64,000 bases of DNA, from assembly GCF_900476105.1 (NCBI RefSeq), contig NZ_LS991951.1:744001-808000 (forward strand), in the 5' to 3' direction. Shown here piece after piece: positions 11,133-22,500 of the stretch. This DNA is from Mycoplasmopsis edwardii (GTDB taxonomy: Bacteria > Bacillota_I > Bacilli_A > Mycoplasmatales > Metamycoplasmataceae). The number at the start of each line of letters is the position of its first letter. The first letter of the stretch is position 1. The notes under the pieces were generated by a model. It saw only the letters and a list, made by a program, of their open reading frames with translations. It searched no databases and was not told the origin of the DNA. Position numbers and translations under genes: made by a program.

Positions 11133-11651
11133 ATGGGAAGTAAAGTATTTGCGAAATGTATTAGATGTGAAAGAGAATATCAATATTTATTTGGTGAAAT
11201 TAACGAATTTGCACTATATGATACATTTTTAAAGATATTTGAAGAAAAACAAGTTAACTTATTCAAAAAAGATAATTTTATGCAAGTTTATTTTGAACTT
11301 CTTAAAGATCAAATGAATGATAAAGATGAGTTAAATAAATTATTAGAATTTAATTATGAAAAGATCATGAATTTCTTCTTACCAGATGAAATTGAATTAT
11401 TAAGAAGTAATATTTTTATGTCTCATGAATTAAGAGTTCACACAGTATTTGATACTAATTTAGAGCCAGTTAATAGAACAATGCTTTATATACCATTTTT
11501 AAAAGTTAAGTTTTTAGATGGTACTGAATATGTGAGAAAATATTCAGAGAATGCTAAATATGTTGAATTTAGTGAAGACCAACATTTTTTAACATGTGCT
11601 TTTTGTAATGAAACAATTGCAGCTTTCCAAAAAGAGGAAAAAATTAATTAA
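11133..11651 (+). CDS. Hypothetical protein with two CxxC motifs
   Basis: 172 aa, family not recognised. It has CIRCE at residues 9-13 and CAFCN near residue 158, so the termini each carry one half of a possible four-Cys zinc site. The central part is rich in Phe, Glu and Lys and looks soluble and mixed alpha/beta. There is no signal peptide or membrane segment. AAGAGG at about 11121-11126 is a good ribosome binding site. It is a single-gene unit, divergent from rnhB and closed by a terminator at 11651-11681. A zinc-binding structural or nucleic-acid role is possible but not shown. Confidence 0.8.
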   Translation: MGSKVFAKCIRCEREYQYLFGEINEFALYDTFLKIFEEKQVNLFKKDNFMQVYFELLKDQMNDKDELNKLLEFNYEKIMNFFLPDEIELLRSNIFMSHELRVHTVFDTNLEPVNRTMLYIPFLKVKFLDGTEYVRKYSENAKYVEFSEDQHFLTCAFCNETIAAFQKEEKIN

Positions 11652-11685
11652 AAGTATTTGGTTTTAGGCCAAGTATTTTTAATTT
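11651..11685 (+). terminator. Terminator after the CxxC protein gene
   Basis: AAAAGTATTTGG (11651-11662) pairs with CCAAGTATTTTT (11670-11681) over 12 bp with two G-U pairs. The stem begins at the last base of the stop codon. Confidence 0.65.
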
Positions 11686-11901
11686 ACCTTTCAGTTTATT
11701 AATTGTTATTTAATATGGAAAATTATTAAAATAATTATGTGTCTCAAACCTAAATTAACAGTGCAGGTGAGGTTAATAGTATAATTAAAATTATTAATAT
11801 ATAAGCAAATGATAAAATTTGTTATTATTAAAATAATTAAATAAAAATGGTAAAAAAATAATATTTAGTAACTGTTAAATTTCCTGAAAAAATATATTAT
11901 T
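11686..11901. other. AT-rich spacer without recognisable gene
   Basis: No frame of useful length, no tRNA or other RNA pattern, and only scattered TATAAT-like strings on both strands. I see nothing functional here apart from the flanking terminators. Confidence 0.5.
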
Positions 11902-11939
11902 AAAAAAACAATGGTTATTTGAGGTTTCCATTGTTTTTG
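11902..11939. terminator. Terminator of the membrane nuclease gene
   Basis: AAAAAACAATGG (11903-11914) pairs with CCATTGTTTTT (11928-11938) across a 13-nt loop. The arms carry A and T tracts, so it can work in both directions. It is 6 nt past the stop of the minus-strand nuclease gene. Confidence 0.75.
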
Positions 11940-11944
11940 TTTTT

Positions 11945-13129
11945 TTATTTAACAATCTTTAATTTAGTAAGTGCAAAAGTATGGTCGGAAAGTTTGAAAG
12001 CCATATTTGCATCAGTAGCATCTGCTAAAGTTTTATTCTCATCTTGTGTATATAGTTTTCTATATGTTTCTCTATCTAAAATTGTTTTAAATGCAGCCTG
12101 TAAGTCAAATTTGTATTTACCTTCTTCAATTGGCTCTACTAAATTATTTGGATCATAACTAATAAATTTATCATATGGATTAGCATATTTACCTTTTGTA
12201 TTTAATGATGTAATGTAATCAATTTGATAGTTAATATTATTTAAATATCCAGTTTCTAAGTTTTTATCCAAAACATATTTATTAGCAAATGCAAAGTTTT
12301 CTTTTTTAATGTTGGTATCACCATTAAAAATAATTGCATCTTGAATTTGGTTATTACCATAAAAGCCTTTAACATAATCAATAGCATTTGGTATATCTAA
12401 ATACTCTCTAACTTCTTGTTCCCCTTGACCAACTCAATTGTGCCCTACAATTGTACCAGCATTATTTTCACCAGCTTTTTCATTATCACTAGGTGAATCT
12501 AAATGCCCATTAATAATTCAAAACTTAGTATTTGAATTATTAACTGATCAATAACTAGTTCAAAATGGACGAACTAATTCTATATCTTGACCACTAAAAC
12601 TTTCATATCCTTTGCTATCAAGTTGAGAAAAGATATTTTTATCGTAAATAATTGCATATGATTCAACTGACTTAGGTCTTGAAACTGATTTTAATCCTTT
12701 CGGACTCTTAGCAAATGCAAATGTTTTATTATATTTACTATTTAATGTATAAACAAGTTTTTGAATAGCAGAAAAGTCATCTTCACCAACTTCTTGTACT
12801 GAAATAAATTTAAGATCTGTTTTTGTAATAATTTCTGCTAAACCTTGGATTCTAAATCCGAGTTTTTTATTTGCTGTACTTTTACCAAAGTTCGCAATAT
12901 TTCATGTTGCTAAAAGCACTTCGCTTCCATTATTTGTTGGTGTTGTGTTTGTGTTACCATTCGAAACATTTTGCGAGTTCGTAGTATTTTGTTTATTAGT
13001 TTCTGAGTTATTTAAATTAGTTGATTTTGATTTGTAAACTGTATATGCTCCGTATGCAGCTCCAGCTAACGCAACTATTGTTGTAGGCGGAATAATTCAT
13101 TTAAGTTTACTTTTTTTACTTCTTGCCAT
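11945..13129 (-). CDS. Membrane-anchored nuclease (DNase I-like, MnuA type)
   Basis: 394 aa. Residues about 11-32 (IIPPTTIVALAGAAYGAYTVY) are a single N-terminal membrane anchor after Arg/Lys; no lipobox Cys is present. An Asn/Thr-rich linker follows. The rest is an endonuclease/exonuclease/phosphatase domain: ATWNIANFG, SVQEVGEDD (metal Glu), NGHLDSPSD, FNGDTN, and a C-terminal SDHTFALT whose Asp-His pair is catalytic in this family. Mycoplasmas that cannot make nucleotides use such surface nucleases (for example MnuA of M. pulmonis) to degrade host DNA and import the products. Many TGA-Trp codons break the frame in the standard code. The start is ATG 13129 (MARSKKSKLKW). It is monocistronic, downstream of fusA. 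Confidence 0.88.
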
Positions 13130-13227
13130 ATTGTACATCTTGAATTTATTTTATAGCAAATTTTTAAAAAACAAACCCTCAATAAGAGAGTTTGCTTTTA
13201 ATTATTGAAAGAAATATTGTTTAAATA

Positions 13228-15318
13228 TTATTCATCATCTTTAGATTGGATGTTTCTACGTTTAACAATTTCGTCTGAAATGTTTTTAGGTGTTTTTTCG
13301 TAGTGATCAAATTGCATTTGATATGTACCACGTCCACTTGTCATAGATCTAAGTTCTGTTGAATATCCAAACATTTCTGCTAATGGAACTTTTGCTCTAA
13401 CGATAACAGCTCCATCATTTCTTTGTTCTTGATCGTTAACAAGACCTCTACGACGTGATAAGTCACCGATAACATCTCCCATGTGGTCTGATGGAACAAC
13501 AACTGAAACGTCCATGATTGGTTCTAATAATACTGTTCCAATTTGGTCTTTTGCTTTTGTAAGAGCTTTAGAAGCAGCAATTTTATATGCCATTTCTGAT
13601 GAATCGACATCATGATATGATCCATCGAATAATGTAGCTCTAACGTCGATCATTGGGTAACCAGCTAAAATACCAGCTGCCATTTTTTCTTCAAGTCCTT
13701 TTTGAATTGATTTGATGTATTCTTTAGGAATTTTACCACCAACAATTTTGTCCACGAATTCAAATCCACCATCTGGGTTTGGTTCGAATTTAATTCATAC
13801 GTGTCCGTATTGACCTTTACCACCTGATTGTTTAATGTGTTTCCCTTCAACATCAGCTGATTTTGTAATTGTTTCACGGTATGAAACTTGAGGTGCACCA
13901 ACTTTAGCTTGAACACCGAATTCACGTCTAAGACGGTCAACAATAATATCAAGGTGTAATTCACCCATACCAGCAATAATTGTTTGTCCTGTTTCTTCAT
14001 CTGTGTATGTTCTAAATGTAGGATCTTCTGCTGCTAATTTTTGTAATCCTAATGATAATTTTTCTGTAGCAGCTTTTGATTCTGGTTCTAAAGCTTGTGA
14101 AATAACTGGTTCTGGGAATACCATTTTTTCTAAAACGATTTTAGCTGATTTTTCATCAACTAATGTATCTCCTGTTGTTGTATATTTTAATCCAACAGCA
14201 GCAGCAATATCTCCAGCACGACATTCGTCAATTTCTACACGGCTGTTTGCGTGCATTTGTAAGATACGTCCAATACGTTCTTTTTGTCCTTTTGTTGAGT
14301 TAAATACATAGCTTCCTTTGCTTAAAATACCACGGTATACACGGAAGAATGTTAATGATCCAACAAATGGGTCGTTCATAACTTTGAATGCTAAAGCAGC
14401 AAAGTTTCCTTCATCTGAAGCTTCAACGCTAATTTCGTTGTCACCTTCATGTGCTTTAATAGCAGGAATGTCTAATGGTGATGGTAAGTAATCAACAACG
14501 GCATCAATCATTTTCTTAACACCTTTGTTTTTGAATGATGTACCACAAACTACTGGGAAGAATTCTGATGTTAAAGTAGCTTTTCTAATAGCTTCTTTGA
14601 ATGTAGGAGCATCAACATCTCCACCTTCTAAAACAATCATCATTAATTCTTCATCAAAAGCAGCAACTGCTTCTAATAATTCTTGACGTTTAATGTCAAC
14701 AATTTCTTTTAAGTCTGCAGGAATTTCTGTTGGAAATTCTTCTTCTTGTGCTTCACCATTGTATGTGTAAGCTTGTAATGTAACTAAGTCAATAAGTCCT
14801 TTGAAATCTGATTCAGCTCCAATTGGTCATTGAATAGCAACTGCGTTTCCGCCAAGTCTTTGTTTAACAGATGCGACAGCAGCAGCAAAATCTGCTCCAG
14901 CTTTATCCATTTTGTTAACATAAACTAAACGTGGAACTTTATAGTTTGTTGCTTGTCTTCAAACTGTTTCTGTTTGAGGTTCAACTCCTGATTGAGCATC
15001 AAGAACTGCAACAGCACCATCTAATACACGTAATGAACGTTCAACCTCAACTGTGAAGTCAACGTGTCCTGGAGTATCGATAATGTTAATTCTTTTACCT
15101 TTTCAGAATGCTGTTGTAGCAGCAGAAGTAATTGTAATACCTCTTTCTTTTTCTTGCTCCATTCAGTCCATTTGTGAACCACCATCGTGTGTTTCACCGA
15201 TTTTATGAATTTTTCCTGTGTGGAATAAAATTCTTTCTGTAGTTGTTGTTTTACCTGCATCAATGTGAGCCATAATACCGATGTTACGGTAATCTTTTAA
15301 TTCGTAATCTCTAGCCAT
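13228..15318 (-). CDS. fusA: Elongation factor G
   Basis: 696 aa, full length. This GTPase moves tRNAs and mRNA through the ribosome. G1 is [14 protein letters not shown], switch region [16 protein letters not shown]3 [16 protein letters not shown], and G4 [10 protein letters not shown]. Domain II, domain IV ([14 protein letters not shown]) and domain V ([15 protein letters not shown] region, [16 protein letters not shown]) follow in order. Gln residues or TGA-Trp codons account for the gaps a standard-code reader would see. Its start is 29 nt beyond the rpsG stop, and the gene closes the str operon rpsL-rpsG-fusA. tuf is not downstream, unlike in E. coli. Confidence 0.98.
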
Positions 15319-15347
15319 AATATATTTAAAAACTTAAATGATAAACA

Positions 15348-15818
15348 CTATCATCTGAAGTGTGCGAATGCACGGTTAGCTTCAGCCATTTTGTGTGTAT
15401 CTTCACGTTTTTTGATTGCTCCACCTGTTTTGTTTGATGCATCGATGATTTCATTAGCTAAACGAACATCCATTGTTTTTTCGTTTCTTAATCTTGAGTA
15501 TTGCACTAATCATCTAAGTGCTAATGTTTGTTTTCTACGTGCAGGAACTTCTGTAGGAACTTGATAGTTTGTTCCACCGATTCTTCTTGTACGAATTTCT
15601 AATTGAGGTGTAATGTTTTCAACAGCAGCTAAAAACACTTCCATTGGTTCTTTATTTGTTTTTTCTTTAATAATTTCAAATGCTGAATATAAAATATCTT
15701 GAGCAATTGATTTCTTTCCGTCAAGCATAATTTGGTTAATTAATTTTGTAACTACTACTGAGTTAAAAACTGGATCTGCAAGTACTTCACGGATTGGCGC
15801 GCTTTTCTTTCTTGACAT
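15348..15818 (-). CDS. rpsG: 30S ribosomal protein S7
   Basis: 156 aa, the standard S7 length. It is a primary binder of the 3' major domain of 16S rRNA at the E site. The N-terminus is [20 protein letters not shown], with [17 protein letters not shown] and [20 protein letters not shown] at the end. Two TGA-Trp codons, one the last sense codon, extend it past what a standard-code reading shows; the stop is TAG at forward 15348-15350. The ribosome binding site TAGGAGGAC lies just upstream of the ATG. Confidence 0.98.
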
Positions 15819-15870
15819 ATTGTCCTCCTATAATTAATATTTTTATTTATAAATCTAAATTATGCTTAAA

Positions 15871-16284
15871 TTAGTTTTTAGCTTTTTTTGTACCGTATAA
15901 ACTACGTCCTTGGTTACGTTTTGCAACTCCGGCAGCATCTTGTGTTCCACGAACGATGTGGTATCTAACCCCAGGTAAGTCTTTAACACGACCACCACGA
16001 ATTAAAACAACAGAGTGTTCTTGTAAGTTGTGTCCTTCTCCTGGAATGTATGCTGTAACTTCCATTGTGTTTGATAATTTAACACGAGCGTATTTACGTA
16101 ACGCTGAGTTAGGTTTTTTAGGTGTCATTGTTGCAACACGTGTACATACACCACGTTTGAATGGTGATGCCATTTTTTTTGATTTTTTAATTAATGAGTT
16201 ATAGCTCAATGATAAAGCAGGTGCATTTTGCTTTTTAACTTTTGAACTACGACCATTATTAACTAATTGGTTTGTTGTTGGCAT
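15871..16284 (-). CDS. rpsL: 30S ribosomal protein S12
   Basis: 137 aa; decoding-centre protein. [17 protein letters not shown] and [20 protein letters not shown] are the universal S12 motifs. The lysine in TPKKPN (residues 56-57) and the one in GRVKDLPG are the streptomycin-susceptible forms. The N-terminal part (residues about 15-40) carries a short insertion ([20 protein letters not shown]) seen in many Gram-positive and mycoplasmal S12 proteins. First gene of the str operon, with GAAAGGAAAAC as ribosome binding site. Confidence 0.98.
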   Translation of the reverse strand: MPTTNQLVNNGRSSKVKKQNAPALSLSYNSLIKKSKKMASPFKRGVCTRVATMTPKKPNSALRKYARVKLSNTMEVTAYIPGEGHNLQEHSVVLIRGGRVKDLPGVRYHIVRGTQDAAGVAKRNQGRSLYGTKKAKN

Positions 16285-16321
16285 TGTTTTCCTTTCTAAA
16301 ATAATGTCTTAATATATAAAC

Positions 16322-16416
16322 AATGTAAGCTATATCTGTAAATAGCTTGATAAATTATAACATAACAACTTAGCCTAGTGTATCATAAAAAAATTTTTTT
16401 ATGCCTATAATATAGG
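16322..16416 (-). promoter_or_regulatory. str operon promoter, leader hairpin and upstream palindromes
   Basis: On the minus strand a TATAAT (forward 16354-16359) precedes rpsL by about 70 nt. The transcribed leader contains AAGCTAT-(8 nt)-ATAGCTT, a 7-bp hairpin. Upstream of the -10 lie two adjacent palindromes: CAT-A7-T7-ATG (16384-16403) and CCTATAATATAGG (about 16404-16416). The A/T tracts could serve as an UP element. The -35 region is weak. Confidence 0.5.
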
Positions 16417-16501
16417 TATAAATTAGTTTATTTTTCAAAAAAATGTAAAAATTATTAAATAAATTTTTATAAAATTGGACATTTTGAACAATAAATAAAT
16501 T

Positions 16502-16530
16502 AAAAATAACAACCGTGAAGGTTGCTATTT
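16502..16530 (-). terminator. Terminator of the giant lipoprotein gene
   Basis: On the minus strand AAATAGCAACC pairs with GGTTGTTATTT (one G-U) across a 5-nt loop, followed by a short T-rich run. It starts 4 nt after the stop codon. Confidence 0.75.
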
Positions 16531-16533
16531 GAA

Positions 16534-19500
16534 TTATTTTCTTTCTTTAAAGAATCATGGTAAATCATAATCGTTTGGATTCTTTAAGTTAGCTCTAATA
16601 ATTTGTGCTGCTAGTGAGTTTGTGTTTCTTAATGATAATGGATCTTCTCCTTCAAAGTTAACTCCAAAGTAATTATATGTTCTTGTTGCGTATTTTGGAC
16701 CTTGAGCAAAGTAACCTTCATTTGCTCCACTTGCTCCAGAATTTCAAGCTCCTGCATATGATCCATCCGCGAAGAATAATCCACTACCTGATGCTCCACC
16801 ACCACCATAGTATTGAGGTTGGAACATTTGTTGTTGTCATTGAATTCATGAATCTCCAAAATATGTTCTTGAGTTTGCACTTGAGACGAATTTGTTTGGA
16901 GAGAATCTTCTAAATAATTGTGTTGCGTATTTTGTATTTGGTCATGCCATATTAGAAATCTCTCTAATATTAGGCACTGAAATTTGCGAATGTTTGTAAT
17001 CAATATCTAACTTAACATTAGGGTTTTTCATTAAGTTTTCAATTTTTCAAACAATATTCATTCAACCATCTCTTTTTGCTGCGATGTAATCGTTTTTAAG
17101 ATCTATTACATAAACTGTATAGTCAACTTGGTTGTTTGTTGTAGTTCCATCATTACTAATTTGTGATAATCCTGATCAAATAATATTAATTGTTTTGCCT
17201 TCTATTTTGTTAATTCTAACATTCCTATTATTGTGAACTCTTAAAATATCATTTGTAACTCACTTTTGAGCTTGTATGTTATAAGGTGTCGGATTAAATG
17301 TACTTGTAATAGGAGCAAAAATAAATTTTTTACGTGTAACTTCTTTTAATAAGTTAGCTCCACTAATTTCTTCAAAATTATTTACTCTTTGAACATGTTT
17401 GTTAGTTGAAACATAGAATTTGTAATCATTTGGATCATTATTTACTTTACCAATGATTGATAATGAGCCATACACTGTACCACCATCATCTAATAATGCT
17501 CTTGAGTAAGCAACTTTAACTGAATCTCAATCAGCATTTTTTCTCTTACGTAATTGTTCAGTGTGTAATTTGTATCCTTCATGTAACTTGTAGTTAACAT
17601 TTTGGTTAGGATAGTAAACTTCATTATTTAAGAATGATGTTTCATTACTGAATAAAATTGGCTCTTCATTTTCTGTATATTCAATATCATTGTAATCAAA
17701 TTTATTTGAAGTCACTCCAAAATCTTCATGTTCTTTATTATTTGTATATGAAACTCAAATTTTTGATGCAGCAGGTAAGATTAAGAATGCTTTATTTTTA
17801 TCAAATCTGCTTGAACCAAATTTTTGAACTTCTGGTTCATCAATAACAATTTTGTATGAACTATCAAGTGTATAAATTTTTAATTTTATTCCTTTTTCAG
17901 TTCACTCAGCCACAATATTATATTTAAATGTTGTTCCTTCAACTGTAGGTGTATTTACTTCTAATTTAAAATATTTATTTTGAATTAGTTGATCTAAATC
18001 TAATTCAAATGTAGGAACATTTGATTCGTTTCTAATTCTCTCATTTTTAGAATTATCATTAAATAAGATGTTTCCAAACAATGTGAATCTAACTTTTCTG
18101 TTTGTTGTATTAGGTTGTAATAAAGTTTTATCAATGTATTTTTTATCTAATGTTCATGTAGCAATATTATTTTTATCTAATGTTCACATTAAATCTCTTC
18201 AGTATGGTTCGATAAGTCTTTTTCTTCATACTGATGTATTTGAATCGTAAACAACATTTAAGTTATTATCATTAAATACTAGTTGTTCTTTTTTGTTACC
18301 ATTATCTGCTTTAAAACCACTTATTTTATATCAAATATCTGCTTTAAAGTTTACACCATTATTTGTATTAAAGGCATTAGCTTGTAATCTAATATAAGCT
18401 TCTGTTCTATTTATTCTTTTAATATCTGTTACATAAATTGAATTTTGATTAATTCAGTAGTTATTATAAACAATCCTGTTTTGATTGTTTGCTCTTACTT
18501 TAATATGTTGTCTTAAAGTACTCATGTTTTGTTTATATCAACTAATTGAACGCTTTCTTATTTCATTCATATTAACAATTAAATCAGAATGTTTAACATT
18601 ATTAACAATAACTTCTGGATATAAAGTTTGTTCAAAGTCGTTTACTAAATTAATTAATCTGTATCTAACTTCGTTTGTATATCTGATGTTTTGATTTTCT
18701 TTCTTTATGTAACCAATTTTGAAACTTAAACTACGATCATCTTCTAAAATAAAATCATAGAAATATCTATAGTATTCATTTTTAAGTTTTGTTATATCCC
18801 TACTATTAACTGTGATGTCTTTGTCATATAATGCAGTGTTACCAATTCTGTCATACTCTACATTAACATTATTTGTTCCCTTTGAATCTTTACCATTAAT
18901 CATTTTTATTAAGTATTCAAAGTTTAAATATGCTTTTTGTTGCATGAAGTTTTTAGCATTTAATGATCTAAAATATTGATTTGCTCTGTGGCCATAACCA
19001 AATGACTTACCAACTGCATGTCTTCACTCAAAGTTTGACTCATTAATACTGTTTGCAATTCCTTTAATTTCTTCAGTTGGTTCTGTGAACTCACTTGATT
19101 TAAAGTCCGCTACCGTAAAATGCTCTCCTTTTGGTCTTATATCGTAAAAGTTTTGTAATAAGAATCCATCGATTCTAAACATTTTTGATCTTCTTTGATT
19201 AGCATCATATCCAGGAGCTTCAACCCCGTTTTCTTTATATCAAAGAACAAAGTAGCCTTCACCTTTATAATCATTAATATTATAAATATCTTTAATAAAT
19301 ATTTGATATTTACCAAAAGTAGGCATATTGTAAAGTTCTTCAAATTTTTCTCTTGCTTGAGAAGCTAAGAAATCATTATGAGCAAAAATCTTATCATGGT
19401 TTTTAAATGAAAGATTATTAAAGAAATCTGATTTAATATGGTTTACATTACTATTATTAACAATATTTAATACTTTATTTAAGTTAATTCTATCTCAATA

Positions 19501-22500
19501 AGCTTGTTTTGTTTCATTTGTAGCTCTAAAAGCAATATTACTTCTAGAATTTAATTGAATTGTTTTTAAAACTTGATTATTGAAAAGAATTGAAACAGTA
19601 GATCTTAATTTATTATTATCTAAAGTGGATTTAACTTTAATGTCATATTTAAAGTAATTATTTAAACCTGTTTTTATTTTAGTGAACACTTCATTTTGTT
19701 GTTCTTGAGTTAAAGTATTTCATTCGGTTTGTGTATATGAATTTACTTTGTCATAATCAATTGTATAAATATCTTCAAGATCTCTTAAATTAATTGAGTC
19801 AAGATTTGATTTAACACCAGTGTTAAAATGTTTAACTTTTTTAAATCTTACTTTCTTGCTTGGATCTGTTTTTAAAGTTACTTCAATTGTTGCTTCTAAA
19901 GTTTCTAAGTTTGTACCCTTTAATTCTAGGTTAACAACACTATAGTCATAAAGATCAGTATCATGATTATCAAAGAATAAATTAGAGTTATCTAATGTGA
20001 ATGAACCTGGTGTTTCATGTTCATTAAAATTATATGATTTAGCATTTTGAGTTTTTTCAAAAGTAAAGATATTTTGAGTTTCCTCTAACATTAATGTTTC
20101 CAATGTTTTATTAGAACTAACATTTGAGTTATTAGCATTTCTTAAAGTTGTTGTTAATGCATCTAATGAATTAATGTTTGCTTGAATATTTCCTAAATCA
20201 ATTCAGTTAAGCTTATCATTTGTGAATAACTTGTTAAATTTAGTTAATTCTTTACTAATAGCTAAAACTTTTGCGCTATTTGTGCTTGAACTTCTTGCTA
20301 GATTTTCAGATTGGGCTTTCACTTCTAATAAAGTATTTAGTGATGTGTTTAATGCCTCTAATTCTTCTTTTAATGTTCTGAATTTTGTGTCGTTTGTTTC
20401 GACAGTAATTGTCATTGCAGAGTGTTCTAAAATGTCACTTGATAATGATCAATTTCTCATTGAGTTGATTAAACGTTCTCTTTGAATACCTGCGTTTAGG
20501 TTTTCAATCTCTTCATCAATTCTCCTGATTAATGTATCAAGCATTGTTTCATTTGTAGCTCTATCCAGTTCACTTTCAAGGTTTATTGTCACTTGTGCAT
20601 CATGGCTTCTGTGATCATTATATTCATTAATTTTGTTTCTAGCTGTTGAATATTTTGCACTAAATGAGTTAATTGATGTTTTTAAAGCGGTTAATGCATT
20701 TGTTGTATTTGATGAGCTTAATGTGTTTGAGAATTCTGTTCTATTTGATGTTTTACCAAGATTGTTAATTAATCCACTAACTTCACGGTAAAGAGCAATA
20801 ATAACAACTAAATCATTTCTAACTTGATTAATTCCATTACTTGTACTTGCATTTAACATTCTTGTTCTATGACTACCTAAAATTGAATTAGGAATATTGT
20901 TTTTATCAACTTTTGTGTATTCAATATTAGCTGCATAAAGATCTTTTTTGCCATTTAATTCACGAATCAATGAAGCATTTGTTGTATTCTTAATTTCATT
21001 TAAAAGTGTATTGTAAGGTTTATATTTAACATTATCAATTGTTACATTATTTTGGTTTGCTTCATATAAAGTTTTTAATCCATTAACATCAAAAAAAGTA
21101 TTTAATTCATTGTAAAATGGTGTTATTTTAGCTTCTGTTGAAGTTAATTGGGTTGTATTTGTTGATTCTCTTAATTCAGCAACAAATGATTTAACTGCAA
21201 ATTGATAATTTGCATTAAATTTAGAATTAATATTATTTCAAATCGAAGTAGCTTTTAAGATAACTTGTTTTAAGCTTAATAGTTGAGTTTGAGAATTTGC
21301 TGAATTTAATTGTGTATTTAAATTTGATTTTCAAGTATTAAGATATGTATTAATGTCTTGAGTTAAAGTTCCATCAGCATTATTTGATGCTGTATAACTA
21401 AGACTTGAAATCATTGAATTAACTTCAATATATAAATTAATTTCTTCAAGTAATGCATTTAATTCCTCATGATTAGCTTGACTAAGTTTTTCTTTATATT
21501 CATTTTTATCTGTTTCATTTGAAACTTGATTAATTTTTGAATTAATTGTTGTTATTGAGTTTTGAACTTTATTTAAAATTTGATCAACTGCATCAAGTTC
21601 AGTGTGTAAAGTTTTGTTGTTTAATAACGCTTTAATTTCTCTTTTTGTTTGAGCTAAATGAGTGCTATATCTTGCCTCATTAGGATATCCTAATGTGTCA
21701 ACTTTATTACTTAAAGATTGTTTTCTTGCCTCAAAGTAAACTCTATCAATTTCTAATAATTTTGCATTATTAGGTAATTGGTTTGCACCTGTATTTTGAA
21801 TGTTATCTACATTTCCTTTAAATCTATTTTTTTCAGTGACTGTAAGATTGCTTAAGTTTTGAATTTGAGTTTTAACTGCGTTTTTCTTTGTTAATAAAAT
21901 TTGGTTATTTAATTCACCTAGTCTATATGTACCTGTTTTGGAGTAGTGAGTTTTATCAAGTCTACTTAGTAACCCGCTTGTTCTTCCAAATTGTGAAATA
22001 ATTAATTCTTTATATCTAACAACATCATCATTTCAACTATCAGGGAGAATTCTATTTAATTCAGCCACAGTAGTTGATGAGTTAATTCCGGTAATAATTT
22101 CTGATTTAGCAAGTGCATTTCTTGTTGGATATGTTAATTCATTAGCTTTTCTTACCTTATTTTCTAAAGCAGTTTTGAATTCTATAAGCGTTGTTCTTTC
22201 TTGTGTAAATTCTTGATCTGTTGTTATTCCATTAATTCTTGTTCTTAATTTTGATAAAGAACTTCTAGCTTGTGAGCTATTTGGAGTTGGATATGTTATT
22301 TGATCAATAATTCTGTAAAGATCTTCTTTTTTGTTTTGAAGGGTTGCTTCATCAATGATAGCTTGTAATGTTTGATCAGTTTGCGCTGAGAAAATCCTTT
22401 GTTCATAACCTTGTTTTTGTGATGTCGATAAGTTTGTAAGTAGATTTAATCTATCAAAATATTTAGTTTGCTTGATTTTTAATTCAATTGCACTAAAGTC

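Noticed and set aside
13665-14000. Minus-strand frame inside fusA
   Set aside because: The EF-G frame is continuous in this region; the alternative overlaps conserved domain IV.
16629-17003. Minus-strand frame rich in His, Gln and Thr
   Set aside because: It is out of phase with the 2967-aa lipoprotein, whose own frame continues through TGA-Trp codons to 16534 with a sensible C-terminus.
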